Source: CAZKTO01 sp964555685
GTDB taxonomy: Bacteria > Chloroflexota > Dehalococcoidia > SHYB01
Direction: 5' to 3'
Assembly: GCA_964555685.1 (NCBI GenBank)
Contig: CAZKTO010000059.1
Coordinates: 1 to 19,904 of the forward strand
Length of the DNA: 19,904 bases
The stretch's first letter is position 1. Each line of letters starts with the position of its first letter. Under the pieces are notes generated by a model. That model worked only from the letters and a program-made list of their open reading frames with translations, made no database searches and had not been told where the DNA came from. A program made the position numbers and the translations under genes. Of this stretch, positions 6,534-14,253 are shown piece by piece.

Positions 6534-7337
6534 TTACCCAACAATATCCTCGCCGCCATCCACGCCGATGACGTTCCCCGTGATCCAGGATGTGCGCGGG
6601 TCACTGAGGGCCGCGATGGCCCTGGCCACGTCCTCGGGCCTAGTAAGACGGCCGCTGGGGTTGCGCCGCCGCGCGCCCTCAAGGAGCTGGTCGTTGCCGG
6701 GGATCTTGCGCAGCGCGGGCGTATCGGTCACGCCCGCGCGGATGCCGTTGACGGCGATCCGGCGCGGGGCCAGCTCGACGGCGAGCTGGCGGATGTGCGC
6801 CTCGAGAGCCGCCTTGGCCGCCGAGACGGGCCCGTAGGTGGGCCAGACGCGCCTCGAGCCGGCGCTGGTCATGGCGTAGACGCGGCCGCCGGGACCCAGA
6901 AGGTTGCGCTGCACCGCGTCCTGCACCCAGTAGACCAGGCTGTGGGCCATAACGTCCAGCGTCATCTCCATCTGCCTCTGCGTGACGGCCCCCTCGGGCG
7001 AGTCCGCCACATAGGGCTTGAGCGTGCCGAAGGCGAGGGAGTGGAGCAGGACGTGCACCGGCGCGGCGCCGCTCGCGTGGCCCTGGACGCCATCCAGGAC
7101 GGCGCGACGCTGCTCCGGGTCGGCGGCGTTGACGTTGAAGAAGACGGCCTGGCGGCCCTGGGCCCGAATCTCGGCCTGGATGCGCTCCGCGTTGGGCAGC
7201 GTGGCCCGGCGGTCCAGGTGGACGCCGAAGATGTCGAACCCGGAGCGCGCGAGTTCGAGGGCGGTGGCGCCGCCGAAGCCGCTGGAGGCCCCAAGGATGA
7301 GTGCCCATCGCTGCTCGGGCTGGTCGGTCACGGCCAT
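6534..7337 (-). CDS. Enoyl-ACP reductase-like SDR (FabL/FabI type)
   Basis: A 267-residue short-chain dehydrogenase. The nucleotide-binding turn is GASSGFG (residues 16-22), and the catalytic pair is Tyr168 and Lys175 spaced Y-x6-K. That spacing marks enoyl-ACP reductases (FabI, FabL) rather than classical SDRs, which have Y-x3-K. The region after it (KAALEAHIRQLAVELAPRRI, then DTPALRKIPG and the C-terminal GNVIGVDGG) resembles Bacillus FabL most closely. The expected reaction is NAD(P)H-dependent reduction of the trans-2-enoyl-ACP double bond, the last step of each fatty-acid elongation cycle. ATG 7337 has GGGAGG directly upstream; longer in-frame starts add low-complexity sequence. It lies downstream of the HEAT-repeat gene, with a candidate -10 between them, and just before queG. 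Another reductase of the same fold cannot be excluded. Confidence 0.85.
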   Translation of the reverse strand: MAVTDQPEQRWALILGASSGFGGATALELARSGFDIFGVHLDRRATLPNAERIQAEIRAQGRQAVFFNVNAADPEQRRAVLDGVQGHASGAAPVHVLLHSLAFGTLKPYVADSPEGAVTQRQMEMTLDVMAHSLVYWVQDAVQRNLLGPGGRVYAMTSAGSRRVWPTYGPVSAAKAALEAHIRQLAVELAPRRIAVNGIRAGVTDTPALRKIPGNDQLLEGARRRNPSGRLTRPEDVARAIAALSDPRTSWITGNVIGVDGGEDIVG

Positions 7338-7415
7338 GCTCCTCCCAAGCGTGGAAGCGCCGGCGCGCGGGACAGCCTGCCCGGCGGTCCACGTCACCGC
7401 CGCGCAATGATCCAT

Positions 7416-7421
7416 ATTGTA
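7416..7421 (-). promoter_or_regulatory. Candidate -10 for the reductase gene
   Basis: TACAAT on the minus strand in a short A+T-rich stretch between the HEAT-repeat stop and the reductase start, about 80 bp before the ATG. No clear -35 is seen. Confidence 0.35.
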
Positions 7422-7456
7422 ATGCACCGGGCGCGGGCGCCCCGCCCCCAGCGTGC

Positions 7457-8377
7457 CTACCGCTCCGCCAGGCCCAGCGGGTCGTCCCCGAAGTCGGCCG
7501 TCTGGAGCGCCTCGGTGGCCATCTCCGCCACGCGCGGGTCGGCGCTCTCGGCGGCGCGCACCAGGGCCTTCTTGGCGATGGGCCCGCCGATGGCGCCCAG
7601 CGCGTTGACGACGGCGTCCTGCACGTCTGGGTCCGGGTCGTTGATGTGGGCGATCAGGTCCACGACGGCCAAGTCGTCGCCCAGCGCGCCCAGGGCCCCC
7701 GCGGCCTCGAACCGCACCTCCGAGTCCTCGCTATCCAGGTCCGCGCGGAGCGCCGGCAGCCAGCAGGGATCGCACGTGCGGCCCATGGCGAAGAGAGCGC
7801 TGGCCCGCATCCTGGGGTCCTCGTGCTCGTAGGCGGCCTGAATGATCTCCGGGACCTGAGGCAGGCTCATGGCGGCCACCGCCTCGATGGCCCGCCGGCG
7901 GACCTCCAGCGACTCCAGGTCGTCGTCGATAGCCTCGGTGAGGGCCCGGCCTACGCGCTGCCCGTCGGGCTGACGCAGCTTGCCCGTCTCGGCGAGGATG
8001 GCGAAGCGGCCCAGCGCCTGCGCCGCCGCCGCCCGCACTCGCTCGGACGGGTCCTGGCGCAAGAAGCGGATCAGGGGCTCGATGAGCCAGCGCTCCTCGG
8101 ACTCCCACAGGCCCCCGATCGCGGCGGCGCGCACCTCGTCGTCCTCGTCCTGGAGGGCGTGGCGGAAGACGGCGCCGAAGTCCAGCTCCACGTTGTCCTC
8201 GGCCAGCTCGATGAGCGCGGCGATGACCTGGCGCCGCCGGCCGGTGCTGGCCGCGGACCAGGCCTGGACGACGGCGCGCATCTCCTCGGGGGTGAGGCCC
8301 GAGAGGGCCGTGAGCCGGGAGGCCGAGAGGGGGCCATCCTCGGCCTTGATCTGGTCCAGCGTCCGCTGCAGCGACAC
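7457..8377 (-). CDS. HEAT-repeat protein
   Basis: A 306-residue, strongly acidic, all-helical protein built of about seven HEAT/PBS-lyase-like repeats. Repeat turns are visible as D-x-x-x-V-R-x-x-A-x-x-A-L-G segments, for example DEDDEVRAAAIGGLW, DPSERVRAAAAQALGRF, HEDPRMRASALFAMGR, DSEDSEVRFEAAGALGALGD and DPDPDVQDAVVNALGAIGG. Two adjacent cysteine-proline features occur in RTCDPCW. Such proteins are usually interaction scaffolds and no enzymatic residues are evident. GTG 8377 is chosen because it starts 11 bp after the tldE stop and begins a plausible VSLQRTLDQI helix; the ribosome site is weak. Close spacing places it third in a tldD-tldE-HEAT operon, suggesting but not proving a link to the protease. 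Function unknown. Confidence 0.85.
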   Translation of the reverse strand: MSLQRTLDQIKAEDGPLSASRLTALSGLTPEEMRAVVQAWSAASTGRRRQVIAALIELAEDNVELDFGAVFRHALQDEDDEVRAAAIGGLWESEERWLIEPLIRFLRQDPSERVRAAAAQALGRFAILAETGKLRQPDGQRVGRALTEAIDDDLESLEVRRRAIEAVAAMSLPQVPEIIQAAYEHEDPRMRASALFAMGRTCDPCWLPALRADLDSEDSEVRFEAAGALGALGDDLAVVDLIAHINDPDPDVQDAVVNALGAIGGPIAKKALVRAAESADPRVAEMATEALQTADFGDDPLGLAER

Positions 8378-8388
8378 GGCGCGCCAGC

Positions 8389-9693
8389 CTAGCCCTTGGC
8401 GGAGACGGTGACGCCCTCGACGCAGATGGCCGGCGTCGAGAGGTCGCCGCCCACCCACTCGGCCCTGTCGCCGATGGCGACGACCCGGTTCAGGACGTCA
8501 TAGACGTTGCCGGAGAGCATGGTGTCCTTCACCCGGCCGGTGATCTGCCCCTTCTGGATGCGGAAGCCAAGGAGCACGTTGCCGCCGAACTCGCCGCCCA
8601 GCACGTTGCCCTGGCCGGCACCCAGGAGCTGCTCGATCAGGAGGCCGTCATCGATGCCGGCGACGATCTTCTCGAAGGCCGTGTCGCCCGGCGAGATCAG
8701 GAGCACGCTGGAGGCGGGCGCCGGCAGACTGCCCAGGCCGCGGGAGGCGCTGCCCGTGCTCTCGACGCCGGCGAGGCCGGCCGTCTGGAGATCGTACAGG
8801 AAGTTGACCGGGGCGCCGCGCTCGAAGAGAGGCAGGCGGCGGCTAGGCACCCCCTCGTCGTCCACGATCCGGCTGCCGGGGCGCATGTCAGTGGTGGCGT
8901 CGTCGACGATCGTGATGCGCTCGTCCACGAGGCGCTGGCCCAGCTTGCCCTGCAGCGGCGAGGTGCCCTGGAGCACCGTCCGGCCGTTCAGGGCGGACAG
9001 GAGCGGCCATGTCAGCGCGCCCGCGACCGCCCGCGGGGTGAAGACGACCGGGACATTGCCCGTGGGAGCGGGGACCGTCACCTTGGCCCGCTCCAGCTCC
9101 TCGACGACGCGGGCCGTCATGGCCTTGGGGTCCAGGTCCGGCTTGCAGGAGGCGCTCCAATCGCCCACGTAGAGCATGTCCGTGCCGCGGATGAGCGTGC
9201 CGCGGAGGCTCATGGCGAACATGGAGTGGCGGTAGCTGGCGCTGCCGCCGCGGCTGTTGGCGATCTCGACCGTGCCCACGCTCTTGCTGACGCCGGCCTC
9301 GCAGAGCACCTCCGGGTTATGGCGGCGCAGCGCGTCGATCATGTCCTGGCCCATCTGGACCATGTCCTCGACGCCGACGCGGCCCGTCGCCTCGGCATAG
9401 GCCCGCACCCGTGGGTGGGGGAGGGGGCCCGGAAGCTCGAACTTGGCCTGGGCCCCGAAGGGAGCGATCTCGATGGCCCGGTCCACCAGGCCCTGGACGT
9501 CCTCCGGATCGTTGGTCGCGGAGAAGCCGATGCGGCCGTCCTTGATGACGCGCAGGGCGACGCCCGAGCTCTCCTTCGTCTCGAGGAGCTTCAGCCGGTT
9601 GGCCTCGAAGTTGACGGGTGTGTCGCGGCGCCAGACCCGGTAGACCTCGGCCTGCTGGCAGCGCTTCCGGGCGAGCTCGAGGATCCGGTCCAC
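8389..9693 (-). CDS. pmbA: TldE/PmbA subunit of the TldD-TldE metalloprotease
   Basis: The 434-residue product is the non-catalytic partner of TldD. In E. coli the heterodimer matures microcin B17, degrades the CcdA antitoxin and trims unfolded peptides. It shows the PmbA-type N-terminus (QQAEVYRV), ETKESSGVALRVIKDGRIGFSAT, the central GRTVLQGTSPLQGKLGQ and the C-terminal GGEFGGNVLLGFRIQKGQ and LSGNVYDVLN blocks. There is no HExxxH motif, as expected for the E subunit. The GTG start at 9693 is one base beyond the tldD stop and has GGGAGG and AGGT upstream within the end of tldD, so the pair is translationally coupled. The HEAT-repeat gene follows 11 bp later. Natural substrates in this organism are unknown; no peptide precursor gene is evident nearby. 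Confidence 0.95.
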   Translation of the reverse strand: MDRILELARKRCQQAEVYRVWRRDTPVNFEANRLKLLETKESSGVALRVIKDGRIGFSATNDPEDVQGLVDRAIEIAPFGAQAKFELPGPLPHPRVRAYAEATGRVGVEDMVQMGQDMIDALRRHNPEVLCEAGVSKSVGTVEIANSRGGSASYRHSMFAMSLRGTLIRGTDMLYVGDWSASCKPDLDPKAMTARVVEELERAKVTVPAPTGNVPVVFTPRAVAGALTWPLLSALNGRTVLQGTSPLQGKLGQRLVDERITIVDDATTDMRPGSRIVDDEGVPSRRLPLFERGAPVNFLYDLQTAGLAGVESTGSASRGLGSLPAPASSVLLISPGDTAFEKIVAGIDDGLLIEQLLGAGQGNVLGGEFGGNVLLGFRIQKGQITGRVKDTMLSGNVYDVLNRVVAIGDRAEWVGGDLSTPAICVEGVTVSAKG

Positions 9694-9694
9694 G

Positions 9695-11053
9695 CTACCT
9701 GCCTCCCACGAGACACTTGCGGATGCGGATATGGGGGCTGCCGTTGGTCACGGGCAGCGGGATCTGGCCGCCCTTGCCGCAGCCCCCGCCCTGGTTCATC
9801 TCCAGGTCGTTGCCGATGGCGTCGATGTTCTTGAGCGTCTCGAAGAGGTTGCCGGAGAGGACCACGGGCCGCATCAGCTCCCCGATGCGCCCGTTCCGGA
9901 TGCGGTACGCCTCGCCAGCGGAGAAGGTGAACATCTCCATGCTGGTCATCCCGCCGTACCAGTTCTTGACGTAGATGCCGTCCTTGATCTCGTCGATCAT
10001 GGCGTTGAAGGGCACGGTCCCGTTCTCGATATAGGTGTTGGTCATGCGGACGATGGGCGGCCACTGATAGTTGAGGGCGCGGGCGTTGCCCGTGGGCCGC
10101 TCGCCCATGCGAGCCGCCGTCTCCCGCGAGTGGAGCCGGCCCACCAGCACACCCTCCCGGATGAGGTCCGTCTTGGTGGCGGGGACGCCCTCGTCGTCGT
10201 ACTTGTAGCTGCCGCGGAGGCCCGGCACCGCGGCCCCATCGACGATGTTGAGGTGCTTCCCGCCGAACTCCCGGCCCAGGACCATGATCTCCCGCATCTT
10301 GTCGTTCTCGTAGACGTGATCGGCCTCGGAGAGGTGGCCGAAGGCCTCGTGCACGAAGACGCCGGCCAGCACCGGGTCCAGGACGACGGTGTAGTCGCCG
10401 CCTTGGGCGTGGGGCGCCGTGAGGAAGGCGACGGCCCGCTGGGCCAGCTCTCGCACCTCGCCGTGCAGCCCCTCGATGACGGCGAAATCGCCGTTGGAGC
10501 CGATGCTGATCCCCGACTGCTGCACGTCGCCATCGGCCCGCGCCATGGCCGAGACGCCGAGCATCACGTCGATCTTGCTCTGCTCGATGTAGGAGCCACG
10601 GGAGCTGGCGAAGATGACGCGCTTCCGCGCGTCGCTGTAGCCAATGGAGGAGGACTGAATCTTGGGCGTGGACCAGATGACCTCGTTATATTCGTCTAGC
10701 AGCGCCTTCTTGGTCGCCAGGGGCACCCCCAGGGGGTCCTTCCCCACGACGGGCGGAACCACGTCCTGGACGGGCGGGGTCTCCGCCAGATGGTCCGTCT
10801 CCCGCCCGACGATCCTCGCCTGGCGCACGGCCAGGGCCACCTTCTCCTTCAGGTCCGAGAGGTCATTGAAGCAGACGAAGCCCCACCCGCCGTTGACCAG
10901 GGCTCGAACGCACCCGCCTTTCGATGAGGTGCGGCCGATCTCCTCGAGCTCGCGCCCGCGGTACTGGATGCGCGTCGCGGCGCTCTCCTCGATGCGGACC
11001 TCGATATAGTGAGCCCGGTGGCCCTTGAGCGCCTGTTCGATAACGTCCCTCAT
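9695..11053 (-). CDS. tldD: TldD catalytic subunit of the metalloprotease
   Basis: A 452-residue member of the TldD family. The zinc-binding HExxxH motif is HEAFGH at residues 235-240, in the context VFVHEAFGHLSEADHVYEN that is conserved in the family. Other family blocks are YRGRELEEIGRTSSKGGCVRA near the N-terminus and the glycine-rich GGGCGKGGQ near the C-terminus. Together with TldE it forms a cytosolic barrel-shaped protease that accepts small or unfolded peptides. The frame continues upstream, but ATG 11053 matches the natural start (MRDVIEQAL) and has AAAGGA about eight bases before it. A TATAAT lies about 146 bp upstream, in the spacer shared with the divergent nth gene. It heads the tldD-pmbA-HEAT cluster. 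Confidence 0.96.
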   Translation of the reverse strand: MRDVIEQALKGHRAHYIEVRIEESAATRIQYRGRELEEIGRTSSKGGCVRALVNGGWGFVCFNDLSDLKEKVALAVRQARIVGRETDHLAETPPVQDVVPPVVGKDPLGVPLATKKALLDEYNEVIWSTPKIQSSSIGYSDARKRVIFASSRGSYIEQSKIDVMLGVSAMARADGDVQQSGISIGSNGDFAVIEGLHGEVRELAQRAVAFLTAPHAQGGDYTVVLDPVLAGVFVHEAFGHLSEADHVYENDKMREIMVLGREFGGKHLNIVDGAAVPGLRGSYKYDDEGVPATKTDLIREGVLVGRLHSRETAARMGERPTGNARALNYQWPPIVRMTNTYIENGTVPFNAMIDEIKDGIYVKNWYGGMTSMEMFTFSAGEAYRIRNGRIGELMRPVVLSGNLFETLKNIDAIGNDLEMNQGGGCGKGGQIPLPVTNGSPHIRIRKCLVGGR

Positions 11054-11198
11054 AGAGCGTCCTTTCGGTGCGATAGCGGGACCGAGATGGCGCCGCGAAC
11101 TGGCATCGCCGGCCCGGCGCCGCGCCCCGGACGCACCCCGGTTCTCGGAGTGCCCCGCGGGAAGATGTCCTCCAGCGAACGTCCTGGGGCCTGGGCGC

Positions 11199-11204
11199 AT
11201 TATA
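11199..11204 (-). promoter_or_regulatory. Candidate -10 of the tldD operon
   Basis: TATAAT on the minus strand, directly preceded by TG. No consensus -35. The expected -35 window overlaps the rightward -10 of nth. Confidence 0.5.
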
Positions 11205-11216
11205 CATGACACGAGA

Positions 11217-11225
11217 TGCTAGAAT
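11217..11225 (+). promoter_or_regulatory. Candidate extended -10 of nth
   Basis: TGCTAGAAT, an extended -10 on the plus strand, 65 bp before the nth ATG. It lies where the -35 of the leftward tldD promoter would be, so the two promoters would overlap. Confidence 0.45.
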
Positions 11226-11289
11226 GATCGAGCCCCATACGCCGATGCCAACAGGTGTCCGCGCGGGGTGAGCGAGCGCCCCTCCGACT

Positions 11290-12093
11290 ATGAGCCCGCG
11301 CAAGGCGACCTCCAGCGGCCCCCGGCGGCGAGCCTCCCCGACACATCGGGGCCGGCCGCCGCACTGGTCGGTGGCCGAAATCATCGAGCGCCTCCAGCCG
11401 GAGTACGGCCCGGCCCGAACGCCCCGGGAGTACGACCCCGTCTCGGAGCTCGTCCACACCGTCCTCTCGCAGCACACGTCCGACGCCAACTCGACGCGCG
11501 CCTACGCCAGCCTGCGAGAGGCCTTCCCCACGTGGGAGGCCATGGCCGGGGCGCCGGAGGAGGCCGTGGCCCGCTCCATACGGATGGGCGGTCTGGCGCA
11601 GCTCAAGGCCCGGCGCATCCAGGCAGTGCTAAGGGAGCTGCAGGCGCGGACCGGGGGGTACGACCTCTCGTTCCTGGCGCAGATGCCCATGGCGGAGGCC
11701 AAGGCGTGGCTGCGGTCGCTGCCCGGCGTGGGGCCCAAGACGGCGGGCTGCGTGCTCGTCTTCTCGCTGGGGATGCCGGCGATGGTCGTGGACACGCACG
11801 TGTACCGCGTGGCGAAGCGGCTGGGGCTGTACGGGCCCAGCGTGAACGCGGACCGGTCGCACGACGTGCTGGAGGCGATGGTGCCGCCGCAGGACGTGCT
11901 GCGCTTCCACATGCACCTGATCCGGCACGGGCGCCGCGTGTGCAAGGCGCAGCGCCCCCGCTGCGACGCCTGCGTGCTGGAGCCGCGCTGCCCTTCCAGC
12001 GCGCTCAGGGCCCGTGCCCCAGCGCAGAAGGAGAGGGCGCGGCGGACGGCTTCGCGGGGGCCCCGGCCAGCCGGGGGGAAGGAGCGGCCATGA
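11290..12093 (+). CDS. nth: Endonuclease III family DNA glycosylase
   Basis: A base-excision repair glycosylase/AP lyase acting on oxidised pyrimidines. The helix-hairpin-helix LPGVGPKTAG carries the catalytic lysine (Lys150) and the aspartate is in VDTHVYR (Asp168); their 18-residue spacing equals that of E. coli Lys120 and Asp138. Cysteines 218, 225, 228 and 234 (C-x6-C-x2-C-x5-C) form the [4Fe-4S] cluster. At 267 residues it is longer than E. coli Nth (211) because of a basic N-terminal extension (about 1-28) and a basic C-terminal tail (about 237-267). Both extensions contain GC-rich palindromes, so they may be repeat-derived or, at the N-terminus, a misplaced start: GTG at about 11371 is an alternative. 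Its stop overlaps the argC start as ATGA. Confidence 0.93.
   Translation: MSPRKATSSGPRRRASPTHRGRPPHWSVAEIIERLQPEYGPARTPREYDPVSELVHTVLSQHTSDANSTRAYASLREAFPTWEAMAGAPEEAVARSIRMGGLAQLKARRIQAVLRELQARTGGYDLSFLAQMPMAEAKAWLRSLPGVGPKTAGCVLVFSLGMPAMVVDTHVYRVAKRLGLYGPSVNADRSHDVLEAMVPPQDVLRFHMHLIRHGRRVCKAQRPRCDACVLEPRCPSSALRARAPAQKERARRTASRGPRPAGGKERP
11336..11351. repeat. 16-bp palindrome CCCCGA-N4-TCGGGG, copy 3
   Basis: CCCCGACACATCGGGG inside the first 25 codons of nth as annotated. It is the only copy in coding sequence. Confidence 0.75.
12061..12076. repeat. Palindrome CCCCGGC-CA-GCCGGGG before the argC RBS
   Basis: Seven-bp perfect arms with a two-base centre at the 3' end of nth, three bases upstream of the argC AAGGAG. 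It resembles but does not match the CCCCGA-N4-TCGGGG family. Confidence 0.6.
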
Positions 12094-13124
12094 TCAAAGT
12101 CGGCATCTTGAACGTCACGGGCTACGCGGGCGTCGAGCTGGCGCGCATCCTGGCGCGGCACCCGGAGGTCGAGCTGGCCTCCGTCACCGGCCGCAGCGCC
12201 GCCGGCCAGCGCCTCTGCGACCTCTTCCCGCACCTGACGGCCCTGGACATGACCATCACCGAGGAGCTGGGCGACGTGGACTTCGTCTTCTCAGCCCTCA
12301 ACCACAAGGACAGCGCCGCCCGCATCCTGCCGATCCTCAAGGCGCGGCTCCCCGTCGTGGACCTGAGCGCCGACTTCCGGCTCAAGAGCGCCGACGAGTA
12401 CCGGGAGTGGTACAAGGTCGATCATCCGGAGCCGGCGCGCCTGGCCGACGCCGTCTACGGCCTCACCGAGCTCCACCACGAGGAGCTCCAGGACGCCACG
12501 CTGGTGGCCAACCCCGGCTGCTACCCCACCAGCGCGATCCTGGCCCTGGCGCCGGCGGTGAAGGCGGGCCTCGTCGGCGGCGACATCGTCATCGACGCCA
12601 AGTCCGGCGTCTCGGGGGCGGGCCGCACCCTCGCCCTCAACCTCCACTACGCGGAGGTCAACGAGAGCGTCTCGGCCTACGGCCTGGATGGGCACCGGCA
12701 CTACCCGGAGATCGTCCAGGAGCTGCGGGTCCTCGCCCCCTCGCAGCGGTTCAGCGTGACCTTCCTGCCGCACCTCGTCCCCATGACGCGGGGCATCCTC
12801 TCGTCCTGCTACGCCTCGCTGAACGCCGCCGCGCTGCCGCCCGGCAAGGCGGGCCGGGGCGAGCTCATCGAGCTCTACCGGGACTTCTATCGCGACCGGC
12901 CCTTCGTCCAGGTGACGTCCACGCCGCCCCAGACGAAGCAGACCCTCGGCAGCAACTACTGCCTGGTCTACCCCACCATCGACGAGCGGGCGAACCGGCT
13001 CATCGTCATCAGCGTCATCGACAATCTGGTCAAGGGGGCCGCCGGCGAGGCCGTGCAGAACATGAACGTGATGCTGGGCCTGCCGGAGGAGCTGGGGCTG
13101 GAGCAGCTGGCGCTGTACCCGTGA
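12090..13124 (+). CDS. argC: N-acetyl-gamma-glutamyl-phosphate reductase
   Basis: The third enzyme of arginine synthesis, reducing N-acetylglutamyl phosphate to the semialdehyde with NADPH. The 344-residue product has the N-terminal nucleotide-binding segment VGILNVTGYAGVEL (residues 4-17), the catalytic cysteine in NPGCYPTSA (Cys144), DAKSGVSGAGRTL and the GHRHYPEI motif with its conserved histidines. Length is normal for the family. ATG 12090 overlaps the nth stop by one ATGA and has AAGGAG six bases upstream, so translation is probably coupled to nth. A CCCCGGC-CA-GCCGGGG palindrome (12061-12076) ends three bases before that ribosome site. No other arg gene is in view, although in many bacteria argC heads an argCJBD cluster; here a repeat and a tRNA follow. 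Confidence 0.97.
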   Translation: MIKVGILNVTGYAGVELARILARHPEVELASVTGRSAAGQRLCDLFPHLTALDMTITEELGDVDFVFSALNHKDSAARILPILKARLPVVDLSADFRLKSADEYREWYKVDHPEPARLADAVYGLTELHHEELQDATLVANPGCYPTSAILALAPAVKAGLVGGDIVIDAKSGVSGAGRTLALNLHYAEVNESVSAYGLDGHRHYPEIVQELRVLAPSQRFSVTFLPHLVPMTRGILSSCYASLNAAALPPGKAGRGELIELYRDFYRDRPFVQVTSTPPQTKQTLGSNYCLVYPTIDERANRLIVISVIDNLVKGAAGEAVQNMNVMLGLPEELGLEQLALYP

Positions 13125-13144
13125 GGGGCGCATGTGCAGGCCCG

Positions 13145-13170
13145 AGCCTGCCCTGAGCGAAGCCGAAGGG
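13145..13170 (+). repeat. AGCCTGCCCTGAG...CGAAGGG repeat unit
   Basis: A copy of the unit seen at 5271-5295 and, on the minus strand, at 19866-19890. It begins about 20 bp after the argC stop. Confidence 0.75.
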
Positions 13171-13190
13171 TGCCTGCCCGCCGGCACGTC

Positions 13191-13219
13191 GTAGGGGCGG
13201 GTTTCAAACCCGCCCCTAC
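13191..13219. repeat. 29-bp perfect palindrome
   Basis: Arms GTAGGGGCGGGTTT and AAACCCGCCCCTAC around a single C. It lies between argC and tRNA-Glu and could terminate argC transcription, although no U-tract follows. I recognise this palindrome as a common intergenic repeat in uncultured bacteria (from memory). Confidence 0.85.
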
Positions 13220-13269
13220 ATCTCAGCCAGAAGGGCGCCCTTTGTGGTGCATCTGCGTCCCACCTCTTC

Positions 13270-13278
13270 TGGTAGAAT
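13270..13278 (+). promoter_or_regulatory. Candidate extended -10 for tRNA-Glu
   Basis: TGGTAGAAT, an extended -10, ends 26 bp before the tRNA 5' end. Transcription would begin near 13285 and could continue into the phosphodiesterase gene. Confidence 0.5.
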
Positions 13279-13304
13279 TGGGTCCGGCCCGTCAGAAGGC
13301 CCGC

Positions 13305-13380
13305 GCCCCCATCGTCTAGTGGACCAGGACATCGCCCTTTCAAGGCGGTAACGCGGATTCGAATTCCGCTGGGGGCACCA
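13305..13380 (+). tRNA. tRNA-Glu, anticodon UUC
   Basis: A 76-base cloverleaf with encoded CCA. The acceptor stem is GCCCCCA paired with TGGGGGC. The anticodon stem CGCC/GGCG encloses the seven-base loop CTTTCAA, anticodon TTC at 13339-13341. The T-arm is GCGGA-TTCGAAT-TCCGC. The 5' half matches typical bacterial tRNA-Glu. Confidence 0.97.
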
Positions 13381-13410
13381 CGGCCACCGCGGCCTCGCAG
13401 CCACACCCCC

Positions 13411-14253
13411 ATGACTACACAAGTACCCAGAGCGGCCGCGGGCGCTGAGGCCGCCGAGCCCACGGGCTGGCGCATCGCCCCCGGGTCCCGGAGCGAGCCC
13501 CTCGTCATCGCCCACCGCGGGGCGAGCGGCGTCGCCCCCGAGAACACCCTCGAGGCCTTCCGCGCCGCCGTGGAGGCCGGGGCCCACGGCGTCGAGCTAG
13601 ACGTCCGCCTCACGAGGGACGGCCACGTCGTCATCATGCACGACCGCTTCGTCGACCGCACGACCGACGGCGCCGGGCCCGTCGGCGCCTTCACGCTGGC
13701 GCAGCTCAAGGAGCTGGACGCCGGCTCCTGGCTCGACGGGCGATTCGCGGGCTGCCGCGTGCCGGCGCTGGACGAGGTCTTGGCGGTGCTCCCCGCGGAC
13801 TGCCTGGTCAACGTAGAGATAAAGGCCCGTGGCCCTGGGGTCGCCGCCCTCGTCTCGAAGGTCGTGGACACCGTGCGTCAGCACGGGCGCCTCGAGAGCA
13901 CGCTGGTGGCGAGCTTCAACCCGGCGGCCCTGCTCGTGGCGCGCCTCCTGGAGCCCCGCCTAGCCCGAGGATACATCTGGAGCGCCCGGCACCCGTACCC
14001 CTTCCGCCATCGCTGGTTCGCGCCCCTGGCCCGGCCCCACTGGATGAACCCGGACCGGGGCGCCATCACCCCGGCGCTCGTGCGGTCGTTCCACCGCGGC
14101 GGGCGGCGGGTGCTGGCGTGGGACGCCGACGCCCGCGATGGCCTGACCCCTGATGCCATCGTGACGGACCATCCCGGCCGCTACGTGAGCCGCGGGCCGC
14201 ACCCGGCTATCGAGGCGCGCTGGCCATCGACAGGAGGCGGGGGCGATGTTTGA
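13411..14253 (+). CDS. Glycerophosphodiester phosphodiesterase
   Basis: A 280-residue GDPD (TIM-barrel) that hydrolyses glycerophosphodiesters to glycerol-3-phosphate and an alcohol, recycling phospholipid head groups. The family signature is complete: HRGASG (His35, Arg36), PENTLEAF (Glu44), GVELDVRLTRDG (Glu62, Asp64) and HD at 77-78, followed by RTTDG and, later, EIKARG. There is no signal peptide, so it is likely cytosolic. The C-terminal segment WDADARDGLTPDAIVTDHPGR matches the end of the barrel. The ATG at 13411 lies only 30 bp after tRNA-Glu and has no Shine-Dalgarno, so it may be read from the tRNA transcript after processing. The frame ends in a glycine-rich tail that overlaps the next gene by eight bases. 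Confidence 0.93.
   Translation: MTTQVPRAAAGAEAAEPTGWRIAPGSRSEPLVIAHRGASGVAPENTLEAFRAAVEAGAHGVELDVRLTRDGHVVIMHDRFVDRTTDGAGPVGAFTLAQLKELDAGSWLDGRFAGCRVPALDEVLAVLPADCLVNVEIKARGPGVAALVSKVVDTVRQHGRLESTLVASFNPAALLVARLLEPRLARGYIWSARHPYPFRHRWFAPLARPHWMNPDRGAITPALVRSFHRGGRRVLAWDADARDGLTPDAIVTDHPGRYVSRGPHPAIEARWPSTGGGGDV

Noticed and set aside
6483..7832. A 449-codon plus-strand frame opposite the reductase and HEAT genes
   Set aside because: Antisense shadow; the minus-strand genes have clear family motifs.
12291..13871. A 526-codon minus-strand open frame
   Set aside because: It runs through argC, a palindromic repeat, tRNA-Glu and the phosphodiesterase start on the opposite strand; not a gene.
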